From NCBI GenBank assembly GCA_949358305.1, contig OX442324.1, positions 2,982,001 to 3,046,000 of the forward strand: DNA of 64,000 nt, read 5' to 3'. Position 1 is the first letter of the stretch; each line of letters begins with the position of its first letter. The stretch is from Strigamia acuminata (taxonomy: Eukaryota; Arthropoda; Chilopoda; Geophilomorpha; Linotaeniidae). A program made the position numbers and the translations under genes. The notes under the pieces were generated by a model. The model saw only the letters and a list, made by a program, of their open reading frames with translations, had not been told where the DNA came from and made no database searches. Below, piece by piece: positions 53,286-64,000 of this stretch.

Positions 53286-56200
53286 TCAATTTTCAGACAC
53301 TTCTTTCAACATGTCTGTAATATATCGATTATTTTTACTTCGAACGATTTCTTTCAGTTGTTCGATCTTCTCGTTGACTTCAACCCCCGACATCGTATCG
53401 ATCGATAACGCTTTAACCTTCGTCAAAAACTCGTCAATTATAGAATCAGCTTCCTGTTTAGAATTAAAATTAACACTCGCATCGTTTCGAATTCGTTTTA
53501 AAATCTCAAATTTACTCGTTTCTCCATCTTCATTTTCTTTACCGACGCCTCGTCGTACTCCGTATAATCGTCGTGATATCCTTCCAATTCCTTCGCTTTC
53601 CGTTTGGCAAACTGCAACAAAATAAATAAATAAATAAATAAACTAAATTCGAAATTTTAATTTTAAAAACAAACCTCAATCACGTGTTCGGGGAAGTGAG
53701 CCAATTCAGCTACGTGAATTCCAAAACTCTGATCGCACACGCCAGGATTAACTTTATACAGTAAAGTAAGTTTTTCGTTCGCGGCTAACGCAGTCACGTG
53801 AAGATTGTTAACGGTCGAAATTTTATCGCTCAGTTCCGTCAACTCGTGGAAATGCGTCGCAAATAAACTGAACGCTTTAATATTTGTCACGATGTACCTA
53901 AAAGAAAAAATATATATATATAGAACGTTTCTCAATTAATTATTCGTAATAAATTACTCCGAAATAGCCCAGGCGAGTCCAAGTCCATCGAAAGTCGACG
54001 TCCCTCGTCCCAATTCGTCGATTATAATCAACGAATCGCTCGTTGCTGCCTGAAATATCCATTTAAGATCATCCAACAATCGAATTTTTTCCATTTCTCA
54101 ATCAAATTACTCGTAAAATGGCCGCAGTTTCAAGCATTTCCACCATAAACGTCGACACTCCTTTCATTTGACTGTCACCGGCACCCACTCGAGCGAGAAT
54201 CGAGTCCACGATGCTGATTTCCGCCGATTCGCAAGCTACGAAACTGCCTATTTGTGCTAAGAAAACATTAACTCCGATCTGAAACAACAAAAACCGTACA
54301 AATTACCATCGATTTATCTCGTTAAACCGTTTATTTCAACTACCGAACGAATAAAAGTCGACTTTCCACCCATGTTTGGTCCAGTTATAACGTGGAAAGT
54401 TGTTTTATCTGTAAATAAAAACACAAAACGTCGTTAAAACGGACTTAAATCGCGTGTTTCGTGCTACCTTTTTTAAAATAAACATCATTGGGAATGAATT
54501 TCACCTCATCTTGCACTTCCAAACACGGATGACGAGCTTGTTTCAACTCAAGTTTCCCGCTCCCTAAAAATGCTAAATTGTTAAATCGTCATTGTATCAT
54601 TGTATCAATACCTTTGCTCAATAACTTGGGTCGAACGTAAGGTGTTGGCGCCTTCGCCGCAGCGACAGCAAAACTGAGCAACACGTCCAAACGACTGATG
54701 ACGTCGTTGAGTTCGTGCATTGGGTCCGCGTAACCGGCCGCTATCAGCACGATTTCGGCCACGACAGACTTCTGCTGTTCGTGGTACTCGTCGTAAGTCG
54801 ATAAATACTCTTCGTTCAAGTCTCGCAACGCCGAATTATTAAACTGAACGCCAGCTTTGTTCGCCTGGATCATTTTGTAGTTTTTATTATTTCGAAGAAC
54901 CTTTTCTTCCTTAAAAAAAAAAAAAATTTAATTTAATTTAATTTTTTTTAATTTTTTTTTAATTTATACCTTTTTCGTAATTCTGAAATGAAATCCTATT
55001 TGGTTGTTGTTTTCGAGTTTAATGCTTTTCTGCGGATCCAACTGCAAATCTTTCGCGGCTTTTTTGAACACACTTTGAATTCTCTCCTCCAAATCGTCCA
55101 ATTTCGCTCTTAAATCCATCAACTTGTCGTCAAATTCCGGATTCACTACGTATTCTCCATTATTCGCTTTCTCAACGTCCATAGTCGACTCCGTCATCTC
55201 TTGAAATTTATTAAATTGCTTTTCCAAAACCTAAACGTGCAAAAACAAAACAAAAAGATAACCAAACAATTTTTCCCCCTGCAAATATAGTATTCACGTT
55301 TAATGGAGTGCAAAACATCTCTTTCAAAACATGTTCCTTTTCGCCCGTGAACTGCTCGAGCATCGATTTCAAGTCGGAAAGTCGAGCAATCGCCTGATAA
55401 ACGCGAAAACAATCTTGCAAAGTCGCTTTCTTCCTCTCGAACTTCTTAGCGAGTCTTTGAAAGTCCGGAAAACGTCTTAAATGATCCGAGTGCATTTCAC
55501 TCGTCACGTTGTGATCCGACGTAAACATTTCGACGACGTCGAGTCGTTCTTCGATCAAATTCAGATCGGTTAACGGCTGCTTCATCCACTGACTCAACAA
55601 CCGTTGGCCCTGCGCGGTGCGGCACTCATTTAACAAACCCAAAACGCTCTGGCTTTTCGCAGTTTCGCCGGGCGCTGGGAACAAATTCAAAGCTTTGACC
55701 GCGCACGCGTCCAAGCGCATAAAATGCGTTAAATCGAAGACAGATAATTTATACTGATTAAAATTATCTTCGTTGCCTAACAACTAAAAAAACGAAAAAA
55801 AAAATCATTAAAACACAGTATTCGAGTATGCAAATATCAAATTTTTACCTCCAAATATTTAATAATGGCAGCAAGGGACGAAACTGCGTGATGTTTATCC
55901 ATGCCAGGCAACGCTGCACTATTTTCCAAATCGCCTTTTTTGAAGTGCAGCAAGCGATTCATGTCTTGGACGATGCTTTTGCCGGTGAAATCGCCTGGTG
56001 AGGATTGAATTGATTAATTTTGAAGTTAACATTCGACATTTGTACTTTTTTTCCGTTCCGTTACGAGAACGTTGTTTCTTGAGATCAGTTGTTTGATGTT
56101 CGTGTAATCAGAGTTGTTTTCGCTCGGTATTAAACATTCTTTCGGACCCAATTGCACAATTACGGCCTAAAATGAACACAAAATTAATGTTAATTTTTTA

Positions 56201-57094
56201 AAAAATATAAATTCTTCAATTTTATACCTCCAAATTCGAAAATTTGTCGTTGTCGGTGAATTCGGACACGAAAATTTCATGCAATGTGTTGTCGAGATAC
56301 CCAATACCAATCACCTAATAGAAAAATTTAAAAAAAAAGAAAATTAATTAAATTAAATAATTAAATTTTAGTAAAATCGTACTTTATTTCCATTTTCGTT
56401 GATAACTTTGATCGATAGAACTCCGCCACAAGCCGCCATGTCGTTATTCCCGAATAAAATGTCTTCGAATTGAACCAAATTCCCTGGCGACGCCTAACCA
56501 AAAAATAAAAATGTAAAATATAAAATTTCCCATCGAATTTCCTCACTTTAAACTCCAATTTCCAATCATTCGTCTTGTTGGTTCCTTCGTTTTGGTAAAC
56601 TTCGACTCGGTATTGACGCACGAGCAACAAATCACGAATTATTGACTCGAAATTCCTTCTACTCAAAACTACCGACTCGATTTTATTCGGCTCTTTTCCC
56701 AGATATTTGATGACGCCTGACGTTTTGAAAAATTCCTTCGATGCGAAAACAGCATCGGGTCCATGAACAGTATAGAAATCCTACAAAAAAAATAAAAATT
56801 ACAAATTTACAAAACGTTAACATAATTATAGAAAATTGAATCAATCGATCATTACATTTCTGTCGAACAGACGGATAGTTGAGGCTGGTTTCTGAAAGAA
56901 ATATTGTTTATTACGGAGTATATTTTTATTGTATATTAATAATTGTGCTTACATTCGGGAGGGAGCGGTAAAACGTGAGAAATAGCTGTTCCTCCTTTGG
57001 ATCTAAATTAAACGATATTAATGTATAAAAACGAATACTTAAAGCAAGTTTATTAGTTACCCAAGGAGATCTCCTGCACGGATTGCAAAGCCAT
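53286..57094 (-). CDS. MSH2: DNA mismatch repair protein MSH2, 17 exons
   Basis: MutS homologue that pairs with MSH6 or MSH3 to recognise mismatches in the nucleus. Exons in order: 57061-57094, 56953-57002, 56856-56891, 56547-56780, 56383-56493, 56228-56314, 56046-56166, 55849-55994, 55298-55783, 54970-55230, 54612-54909, 54468-54563, 54344-54408, 54111-54278, 53958-54049, 53675-53897, 53286-53611. Introns are 48-75 bp. About 944 aa, against 934 in human. The mismatch-binding domain (RLFDRNDFYTVHG) is at the N-end. Walker A is GPNMGGKST at about 663-671, the signature is [20 protein letters not shown], Walker B is [13 protein letters not shown] near 742, and THFHEL follows. The start in the 34-bp first exon gives the family-like [11 protein letters not shown]. 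The last exon needs one added base near 53522-53560 to join the DEAS stretch to the C-terminal EILKRIRND frame: a sequence error or a real frameshift. Confidence 0.95.
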
Positions 57095-57200
57095 TCGATC
57101 AGAACCAATTTGCAGCCAAACAAACCGGGAAACATGCGTAGATTGGCGCCTTTATATGTCGCTGTCTTTCCGTTCGCTACCGCCATCTAGTGACAACCAA
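57095..57200 (-). promoter_or_regulatory. putative MSH2 promoter
   Basis: Reading toward the MSH2 ATG on the minus strand there is CACTAGATGGCGGTAG (YY1/CTCF-like), then ATATAAAGGCGCC (TATA-like plus an E2F-like TTGGCGCC on the other strand), then the start about 65 bp on. E2F control of MSH2 is known in mammals; use here is inferred. Confidence 0.4.
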
Positions 57201-57797
57201 TAAATGATGTCATGTGATCAAATATCCACCATGTTGTAGTTTTGAGAAAGTTTGTGGCTTTCTTCGCCGGTGTTTTGTGTTGGGGTTGGCTGTAGGTGAT
57301 GATGAAGTGGCAGAAGTTTTTGTTCTAAGCAGCGGAAGCGTGAGGATTTGACATTTAATTTCGACCTGAATAGTAAGTGTTTGAATATTTGTTTTTAGGC
57401 TAAGTGACGTAAGTGGCGGGAAATTTAGTTCGTTTGAAACGAGGTTGAAGCCAGCCATACACAAAGTAGAGTAGAAATTCGAAAAATTTGGCAAAACAAC
57501 TTTTATTTTCGTTTTGTGCGTGTATACAAAATTTTAAAAGAAAACAACAAACAAAAGAAAATAAATGGGGCGGATCCAACGTAAAAATTTCATTTATACG
57601 ATCAAAAATTCATTTTTTGCACCAAAAATTCATTTTTTGCACCAAAAATTCATTTTTTGCACCAAAAATTCATTTTTTGCACCAAAATGTTCATTTTCGA
57701 CCAAACTATTGATTTTTTGTTCATTTTAAGACCAAAATAGGCCACCCACGTACGTTTTCTGGATCTGCCCCTGACTATCATGAATATGAGTTGCTTT
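57201..57797. other. spacer between androglobin 3' end and MSH2 promoter
   Basis: It holds a minus-strand AATAAA (57498-57503), which may end the androglobin transcript about 300 bp after its stop, and the 20-bp minisatellite at 57595-57690. No coding exon is seen. Confidence 0.6.
57595..57690. repeat. minisatellite, 20-bp unit
   Basis: Four to five copies of AAAATTCATTTTTTGCACCA stand head to tail, with decaying copies to about 57730. Confidence 0.9.
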
Positions 57798-60700
57798 TCA
57801 CTTTTTCTTCTCCTTTTTGCTTACATCTTGAAATTTAAATTGCAGCTCTTCTATCGATCTAATAAAAGCCGCTTCGTTCATTTCCTCTTCTTCGACCATT
57901 CGAAGACGACAATTTTCACGAGATTCCAGTTCTGTCAATCGTTTTCTACTCATCCGTCTTTGCCACTGTTTGTGCGTATCATGCAACAAAGCCTTTTCAC
58001 TATTTTGCTTCGATTTCATCTGCTCGGCCTGCATTTTCACGCCATTTCTCCACGTATTAAAATTCTCGTATATTTTTTTCTGAACCAATACTTGTAACCT
58101 CATCAGAGCCTTGTCTTTCAGAGTTTGAGTGTCTTTCGGACGGAGACGTCTAAGAAAAGAGAAAATAAACAGCATGGATGCCAATTCCAGCACACTTGTG
58201 AAGTGGCAAACTCCCATTGGTTAGGCATACAATACTGGATTAAAAATGGAAACGATAATCCAAGATGGCGTCAAAATAGTTGGTTTGCTCGCCAATGTTC
58301 GTGTAAAGAAAATTAAAACAAAGTTGTTTTCGTTTAACCAATTTGCAAGTCATTTACATGAATTTATTCGTGTAAATGTTGTGCAAAAACGAGTGTAAAT
58401 GTGTTTACACTCGTTTTAATGACTTTTTGAATGCATTTACTGGAGCATTTCAATCGTAAGTGTATGCAATAGCCAACGGGAGATTGACAGAACTGTACGC
58501 CGAAACGTACGCCGAAACATACGGCAAACTTACTTGACAAAAGTGGAAATGTTCCAGTATTTGAGTCGAACTTTGGTGTTGATCGGTTGTGGCAATACGT
58601 AGTAGTTTTGTAAATTCGACACGTTGCAACCAACGCTATTTGCTTCCCAACTACTTAATTTTTCGGAAATATCTGAAGATCTTTCGGTTGACGTCCGTTT
58701 GGAAGGAGGTATCGAATTTATTCCATATCGCTAATTTGAAAATGAAAGCAAACACATTCAAATAGATCGGGCTCTCTTTTCCAGCACAGTTGTGAAGCTC
58801 AGAATCGAGCCACTACTGCGCATGTGCGTGGATCTGAGCCAATCACATCGCAGATGGAAAGCTATTCCTAGCCGCTTGTTTGTGAAGAGGAAATGTCGTT
58901 GACAACTGTACTGGAATTTGATTCTCAGTGTTAAGTTTACCTGTAAGAAATTCAATCTCGCCATGTACGCTTTGGTAAATCTTCCGGGTTGATCGTCTTC
59001 CCAAGTTCTTTTAATTGCTCGTATTTCCTCTATTCTTCTTGTGTCTTTCTTCACAATAATTGAATCCTAAAATAGAAAAATTAATAATAAAAATTAATTT
59101 TGATTAAAAGCTTGGCTGATTTTTTTTCATTTTTTATTTTTCTTTTTAATTTGTTAAATCTCACCGTTAAATTGCTCTCTGCAATTATCTTTAATAACCA
59201 AAATGGTTTTCGCTGATCGATAGACCCTTTTCTTGATTCTGTCTCCAAAGTGTCTGCTGGATTGCCAACACTAAGGGCTTCTTCGGACACTCTTACTGCA
59301 TTTATATGTGCAATTTATATTACAAATGCATAGATTTTAAAAGAATTAGTGAATCGTATTTACATCCTAAGTGTATCTCTAGTTGATCTTTGATTTGTAA
59401 AGCTTGTATAAATGGAATGTGAGCTGGATCAACTAACCAACTGTCTTGTAACAGCTTCACTTCTATGTAATACTGAAAGTAGTAACAAAAATGATGATAA
59501 AATTTAATAAAAGTTAAAAAAATAAAAAGAGAGAGAAACTGAGCAAAAGATAGTTTTCTACTTGTTTTGGGTGCCACATTTACAATTTTGCTCATAATTC
59601 ATTTATTTTTTATCCCAAGTGATGCATTATTACTCCTAAATGTCCTAAATTATGCACTTTTGCTCGTAAATGACATAAATGATGCATGTTTTGCTCGTAA
59701 ATGACCTAAATGATGCATTTTTGCTCGGAAATGACCTACATGATGCATTTTTGCTCGTAAATGATGCATTTTTGCTCGTAAATGATGCATTTTTGCTCGT
59801 AAATGATGCATTTTTGCTCGTAAATGACCTAAATGATGCATTTTTGCTCGTAAACTATGCATTTTTGCTCGTAAACGATGCATTTTTGCTCCCAAATGAT
59901 GCACTTTTGCTCCTAAATGATGCATTTTTGATCCTGAATAGCACATTTTTACTCCTGATGAATGCATTTTGCTCTACAATGTGCTTCTTTATTATCTAAA
60001 CGTGCCTTTACTTACCGTGAATGTTGTTTCATCAGTTTTTCTGTGTTTACGGAAGAACACAGCCGGTACCAAAATCTCAGTTTTGCCTCGAATTGTTAAC
60101 AACTTGGTTGCATCCTCTTCAAACACATTTATTTCCAGTTTAACTTTTGGACTGGAAACGACGAACTGAAAAGTGATAATACACTCTTTCTGTGCTTGAA
60201 TCGCATATCTGAAAACACCCATTCAATTAATTTTTCTTTCCACAATCAACAGCAGTGTACACCAACCTTGCAATGATATTTTTCTTATTAGGACAATAAT
60301 AATCCTCAATATTGCGCACGACCGTTGTATAATTTGGAACATCCTTCATCGTAAGTGCATAAAGCGATCCCAACGAACTGACCATCCTCAAAGTCCATTT
60401 GATATCTTTTTGGTCATTCGCATTGCAAACTCGCACTGTCACTGTATAGCCGTACTGATTGAACATTGAAGATTGAAAACATGCTCGATTTTCTCTTTCG
60501 AAGTGGCTACATTCATGTCCGACGTGAACATATTATTTTCATGAGGCGCTGTGATTGGTTGAGAGATGCATTGAGATACATTAGGTGTGTTCAATTTGCG
60601 AAAGGAAAGAAGAATCTTTCTTTTTGTTACTTTCGACACTGGAAGTGACGTAAAAAACCTCATCATTTCCGAAAGGAAAGTAGCCAAAGTTACTTTAGCA

Positions 60701-63700
60701 AAAGGAAGCATTCCGGTTACTTTTCTTCCTTTCACTTTTCCTTTTGCCGCATGCGCATTAGTCATTTGTTAGCCAAACCTTGGTTTAGTCTATGTTGCTA
60801 AAAGCGAATAAGATAAAATAAGATAAAAGCTCGGAAACATCGTTTTGATCAAACGTGCGTTGAGGAAACGAACTGACATCAATAGATCTCAACCAATCAC
60901 AGTGCGTCATTTCAGACATGAACATAGCCACTGCCTTTCTCATCAAGCTAGGTTCACACTTGTGTTCACACTAGACGCAACGCAAGAAAACTGACGCAAC
61001 GCAAGCTGCTTGCGTCCAAAAATTCTTGACGTTGACGCCAATTCCTGCTTCAACTCCAAGTTGAAGTAAGCAACGCAACGCAAGGAAAGGTCTTGCGGCC
61101 AACCAATCACGATCGACTCCAACTCTCGTCAATTCATGTCTGGTTGGAGAGACTTTGCCACATGCAAACAGGACCATTTTCGGATTCTGCAACTAGTTCT
61201 AGAACTAGATCCAATTCCAGGTTTCATCAAAACCATCTGATTGGCCAGACGCAACATCAATTGTTTCAGCTCTGTTCACACGTGCCATACACTAGCTGCA
61301 TTCAAAAATTAAAACATTTTGTGTTTTAGTTCCATTTTAAAACAAAAATGACATCATTTCCTGTCTATAAAACTAAAATTGGTAAAAATACAAACTAAAA
61401 TACAATTTCACTAAACTCTGTTTTACTTCAATTTTAAGTGTAGTTATGCATTACATTTGAATACAAAGATTTATAAAAATTGAAGCAAAATTCAGTTAAA
61501 ATTCAAGCACTCACAAATTAATATTTTATCTGTAGTTATATGACATCACTTCAAAACTTATCACATCACTTCCTGTTATATTTTAAATTTTTGTGCTACA
61601 CACTCATAAAACATAAATACAAAAATTTTGAATTTTAATTTCTGAAGAATTTTCATGAAAACAGGTAACTCACATGTGAACATGTTTTTAAATTGCTTCT
61701 TTAATTTTTCACCATTCTTATTCAAACCATAAATTTTGGTATTTTTCTAACTAAGATTGTTAATAAATATTATTTAGTTGCTTTATTAATTAATTTCTTC
61801 TTTCATGTCCAATCACTTTCTCTCTGAATTAATGCTGTCAATGACCTCTGTTGTCAGTTGGTCATACTCTTTTAAAATTTCTTTCTCCCTTCTACTAGCA
61901 AAGCATAACATTTTTAAATCTTACTAAAAATAATAACATTCCAACAATGCATACTTCTTTCTAATCACTTGGAGAGTATTATATGCTACATTTTGGAATT
62001 TATTACATATCAGGTGATCAATGATGTCATGTAAAAGTCTACACATGTTGTCAATTTTATAAAATAGAGTTAAAATTCTCACACTCAAAATTAAAACTTA
62101 AAATACACTTAAACTACAATTGTTAAAACACAAATATTTTAATTTTTGAATGCAGCTAGTGTAAACAGACTCTGCGTTGCGTTTGACTAACTTTTCCTTG
62201 CATTGCATTGCGTCGCCCCTGGTGTGAACACAAGTGTGAACCTAGCTTTAGGTGCATTCAAAGTTTTCTTCTGTTTTTATTTTCTATATAAACACCAAAA
62301 ATCACAGAAACAGAAACTTAGAATGCACCTATACGTATACTTTCTTACTAAGCCCTGAAATCGCACCTTATTTCTTTTATATTCATGCTGGTACGTTTTC
62401 AATATGGTTTCTGGAGTTTGCTCCAGTGTGTCATTGTCCACAACGTGTTGGGCCCAAATCACCTCGTTGCAATGGAAACAAGGCGTGAGTTTCACGGATT
62501 CTTCCATCACGTGGAAAACCTCTCTAAACACAACCAACCACGCATTAGTAGTTGCAGTGAAGCTGTTAGTCCCTGTGTATTCGTGGCCTAACACGCAATT
62601 GCATTCGTCTGCATGAAAAGGAAATTGCTTCACCACTTTCGGCACCAAATGAAAATAAGTCCTAGAAACGAATAAAATTTGTCAGATAAATTACTCGTAA
62701 TAAGGGCATCCACAGTGGCGGCATCAGGCGTAGGTAACCTAGGCTTTAAGGACGTAATCAGGCAACTGCGTGTCTAGGGATTCGGCATTTCCAAGTTTGC
62801 CTAGCTTGCTTATGTTTTCACATGCGTTCTAACCGCCAATCTGCATCTGCCCATATGTACCAAGGATAACATGGACACGTAGCCGTGTGTTATTTCCTAT
62901 TGATTCGTTGTTCTGTGCGCTGATTGGATGACAGCAATCACGTGTCATGCTTTGCTTGCCAACTAAGCATGTTTGTTACCTGTTGTCATCCCAGGATCCA
63001 TTGCACCATTGGTGGATACGTGTCCTTGTTATCCTTGGTTCATGCTTTTATTGGGGGCGCATACTTTCCGTGACATTGTTTACCGCGACATCAATGTACC
63101 GCAACAACCCATCTGCAGTGGCTGGCAGGCCCACCTTTACCATTGGGCTAACTGGGTTGCAGCCCAGGGGCGCCAGGCACAGGGGGCGCCGGGCAAGGGG
63201 CTCGATGGGCACAGAAGGGCGCTGGGCTCAGAAAAGTGCTGGGCAAGGGACGCCTGAGTTTTATTAGCCCAGGGCGCTGAAAAGTGTAAAGACGGCCCTG
63301 GTGGCTGGTACTCCCGACCACTCGCGAGATCCCGTGCCCCAACTGCCTTGGGAGAGGGGAGGTACATACCGCCTTTCCACTCCAGAGGTGGTTCCAAGCC
63401 TATCTTACACCGGCTGGAGGAGACCGAAGTCACCGCCGACCGTTTGTAGGGTGGATGAATACTGTCGAGGCTTTCATCTAAAAACCAGTAACGTTAGGTC
63501 CGTGGAAGGTCAAGGGGTTTTTAGAGTAGACAATGTCGCGCTAGATGACACGCCCCCTTTTATTAACCTGAGTAGATAAATGCCATTTTCGCGTGACTGT
63601 CTTTGAATGGCCACCGCAAACCTTAATAGTTGTTCGCTCGTCCTTTTGTAGTATTTGTTATTTAATTTCACTCGCGCGCGTATAACATTTCGAACCAAAA

Positions 63701-64000
63701 ATCGTCGGACATAACTTTGTAATCTAATCAATCTTCTAAGCGTAGGCAAATTGTCGTACCTGAGAAAATGCAAGTTTTTAATCAATCATTGGGAGATGAA
63801 GGGCCCGTTCATGGATTAAAATTACTTTCTTAAAATCTCCATTGTAGTTTCCTGTAATCCAGTTCCTGAAATGAAATTCGTCGTTTTGGGTGATTAAGCT
63901 TGCAAGTATGACTTAAAAACCAACCAATATCTGCAAAACTTTTCTTTCCAAGCTGTACATTTAATTTATTGGGACCAAATAAGACTTTGTAGGGCAATAG
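57798..64000 (-). CDS. ADGB: androglobin, C-terminal two thirds of visible exons (5' part off the window)
   Basis: Androglobin is a chimaeric protein of ciliated cells and testis with a calpain-like part, a circularly permuted globin and an IQ motif. The visible exons encode about 632 aa: 63925-64000 (cut by the edge), 63826-63865, 63568-63759, 62367-62661, 60267-60454, 60016-60208, 59364-59472, 59165-59295, 58941-59066, 58534-58730, 57798-58149. All phases agree. The IQ motif LQSYVRRFLVRNVI is on the third exon. The following LLRFAVAIQRQ...YLLRTYFHLVPKVV segment fits globin helices A/B, placed after the IQ motif as in other androglobins. Further C-terminal marks are VVDNDTLEQTP, DYYCPNKKNIIARY, KPFWLLKIIAESN and EEIRAIKRTWEDDQPGRF. 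It ends in a coiled coil and a Lys-rich tail (SKKEKKK). Intron 4 (1.9 kb) and intron 3 (0.9 kb) hold transposons. The calpain-like part is not in the window. Confidence 0.93.
59640..59935. repeat. minisatellite, about 21-bp unit, in an androglobin intron
   Basis: Units such as AAATGATGCATTTTTGCTCG (21 bp) alternate with longer 31-bp units that include GACCTA. It lies wholly in the intron between 59473 and 60015. Long open frames on both strands here are repeat artefacts. Confidence 0.92.
60945..62248. mobile_element. TIR element with AAGCTAGGTTCACACTTGTG ends, in an androglobin intron
   Basis: The left AAGCTAGGTTCACACTTGTG is answered at the right by its inverse, ending CACAAGTGTGAACCTAGCTT. 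Inside each end are ACGCAACGCAAG-type words. The element is split by the TA-flanked element at 61295-62156, so it was about 440 bp before that insertion. A relative is at 10035-10312. Confidence 0.8.
61295..62156. mobile_element. TA-flanked element of the GSTGCATTCAAAAA family, nested
   Basis: It starts GCTGCATTCAAAAATTAAAA and ends with its inverse, with TA on both sides (61293-61294 and 62157-62158). The 862-bp body is AT-rich with no transposase. It was inserted into the older element 60945-62248. Confidence 0.85.
62251..62329. mobile_element. 79-bp palindromic MITE of the GGTGCATTC family
   Basis: GGTGCATTCAAAGTTTTCTT pairs with its approximate inverse at the right end, and TA flanks both ends (62249-62250, 62330-62331). 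It directly abuts the outer element and ends 37 bp from the androglobin exon at 62367. Confidence 0.75.
62858..63041. mobile_element. TIR element with CCAAGGATAACATGGACACG ends, short copy
   Basis: The left CAAGGATAACATGGACACG and the right CGTGTCCTTGTTATCCTTGG are inverse. The first 150 bp match 28771-29099 closely. It lies in the androglobin intron 62662-63567. Confidence 0.8.
63126..63300. mobile_element. hAT-type MITE with GC-rich ends
   Basis: It begins CAGGCCCACCTTTACC and ends GTAAAGACGGCCCTG. A perfect 8-bp duplication GTGGCTGG flanks it (63118-63125 and 63301-63308). The interior is packed with GGGCGCC and GGGCRCAG words. It lies in the androglobin intron. Confidence 0.88.
63301..63520. 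other. GC-rich intronic segment of unknown origin
   Basis: This stretch is much richer in G and C than its surroundings and continues sequence left of the hAT insertion at 63126, so both parts belong to one older unit. It could be a further repeat or a diverged structural-RNA-like sequence; I recognise no RNA gene in it. Confidence 0.4.

Noticed and set aside
56926-57186. MSH2 start in the long frame beginning MAVANGKTATYKG
   Set aside because: That frame reads through an intron. Splicing 57061|57002 gives [19 protein letters not shown], which is MSH2-like and keeps phase.
59650-59999. Over 100-codon open frames on both strands (MHHLRAK and NDAFLLV patterns)
   Set aside because: They are translations of the 21-bp minisatellite inside an androglobin intron.

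Overview
This is AT-rich animal nuclear DNA. The genes have many introns, with 48-110 bp introns common and GT/AG borders, and they sit in a sea of non-autonomous DNA transposons and minisatellites. The gene content (MSH2, androglobin, a 7TM receptor, MBT-repeat proteins) is metazoan. A short CCTAA run, the very short introns, the TA-flanked and hAT-type MITEs and the character of the receptor fit an invertebrate, plausibly an arthropod. The species cannot be named from the sequence.

Layout. Positions 1-15.8 kb are intergenic, with a piggyBac-like TTAA element, two hAT-type elements with 8-bp target duplications, a nearly perfect palindromic element and other dispersed repeats. A plus-strand class A-like orphan GPCR runs from 15832 to 22578; its 5.4 kb first intron carries a 10-bp phased A-tract satellite. 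Positions 22.6-40.7 kb are gene-poor, with more MITEs, a decayed Ty3/Gypsy-like integrase scrap and a composite minisatellite of about 1.8 kb (36.65-38.43 kb).

The most interesting segment is 40.75-49.35 kb. It holds three tandem plus-strand paralogues (364, 331 and 330 aa), each with two MBT repeats followed by a C-terminal IAP/BIRC-type RING finger. All three share five exons with intron phases 0,0,1,1. A relic of a fourth RING exon lies between the first two. I do not know this MBT-plus-RING architecture from any described family. It suggests an E3 ubiquitin ligase guided by a methyl-lysine reader. A block around GCATTGTAA with X-box-like palindromes recurs just upstream of each copy.

Positions 53.3-57.1 kb hold a 17-exon minus-strand MSH2 gene, complete except for a one-base reading-frame break in its last exon. 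Positions 57.8 kb to the right edge hold the 3' 11 exons of a minus-strand androglobin gene, including the IQ motif and the permuted globin helices after it; its 5' part lies outside the window. MSH2 acts in mismatch repair and androglobin in cilia and sperm. The MBT-RING genes are predicted to act in chromatin and ubiquitin signalling. There is no evidence that these genes form one pathway, although X-box-like motifs near the MBT-RING genes and the GPCR would be compatible with ciliated-cell or germline expression.

Coordinates of exons were derived by hand from splice signals, reading phase and protein similarity recalled from memory; no database search was run.
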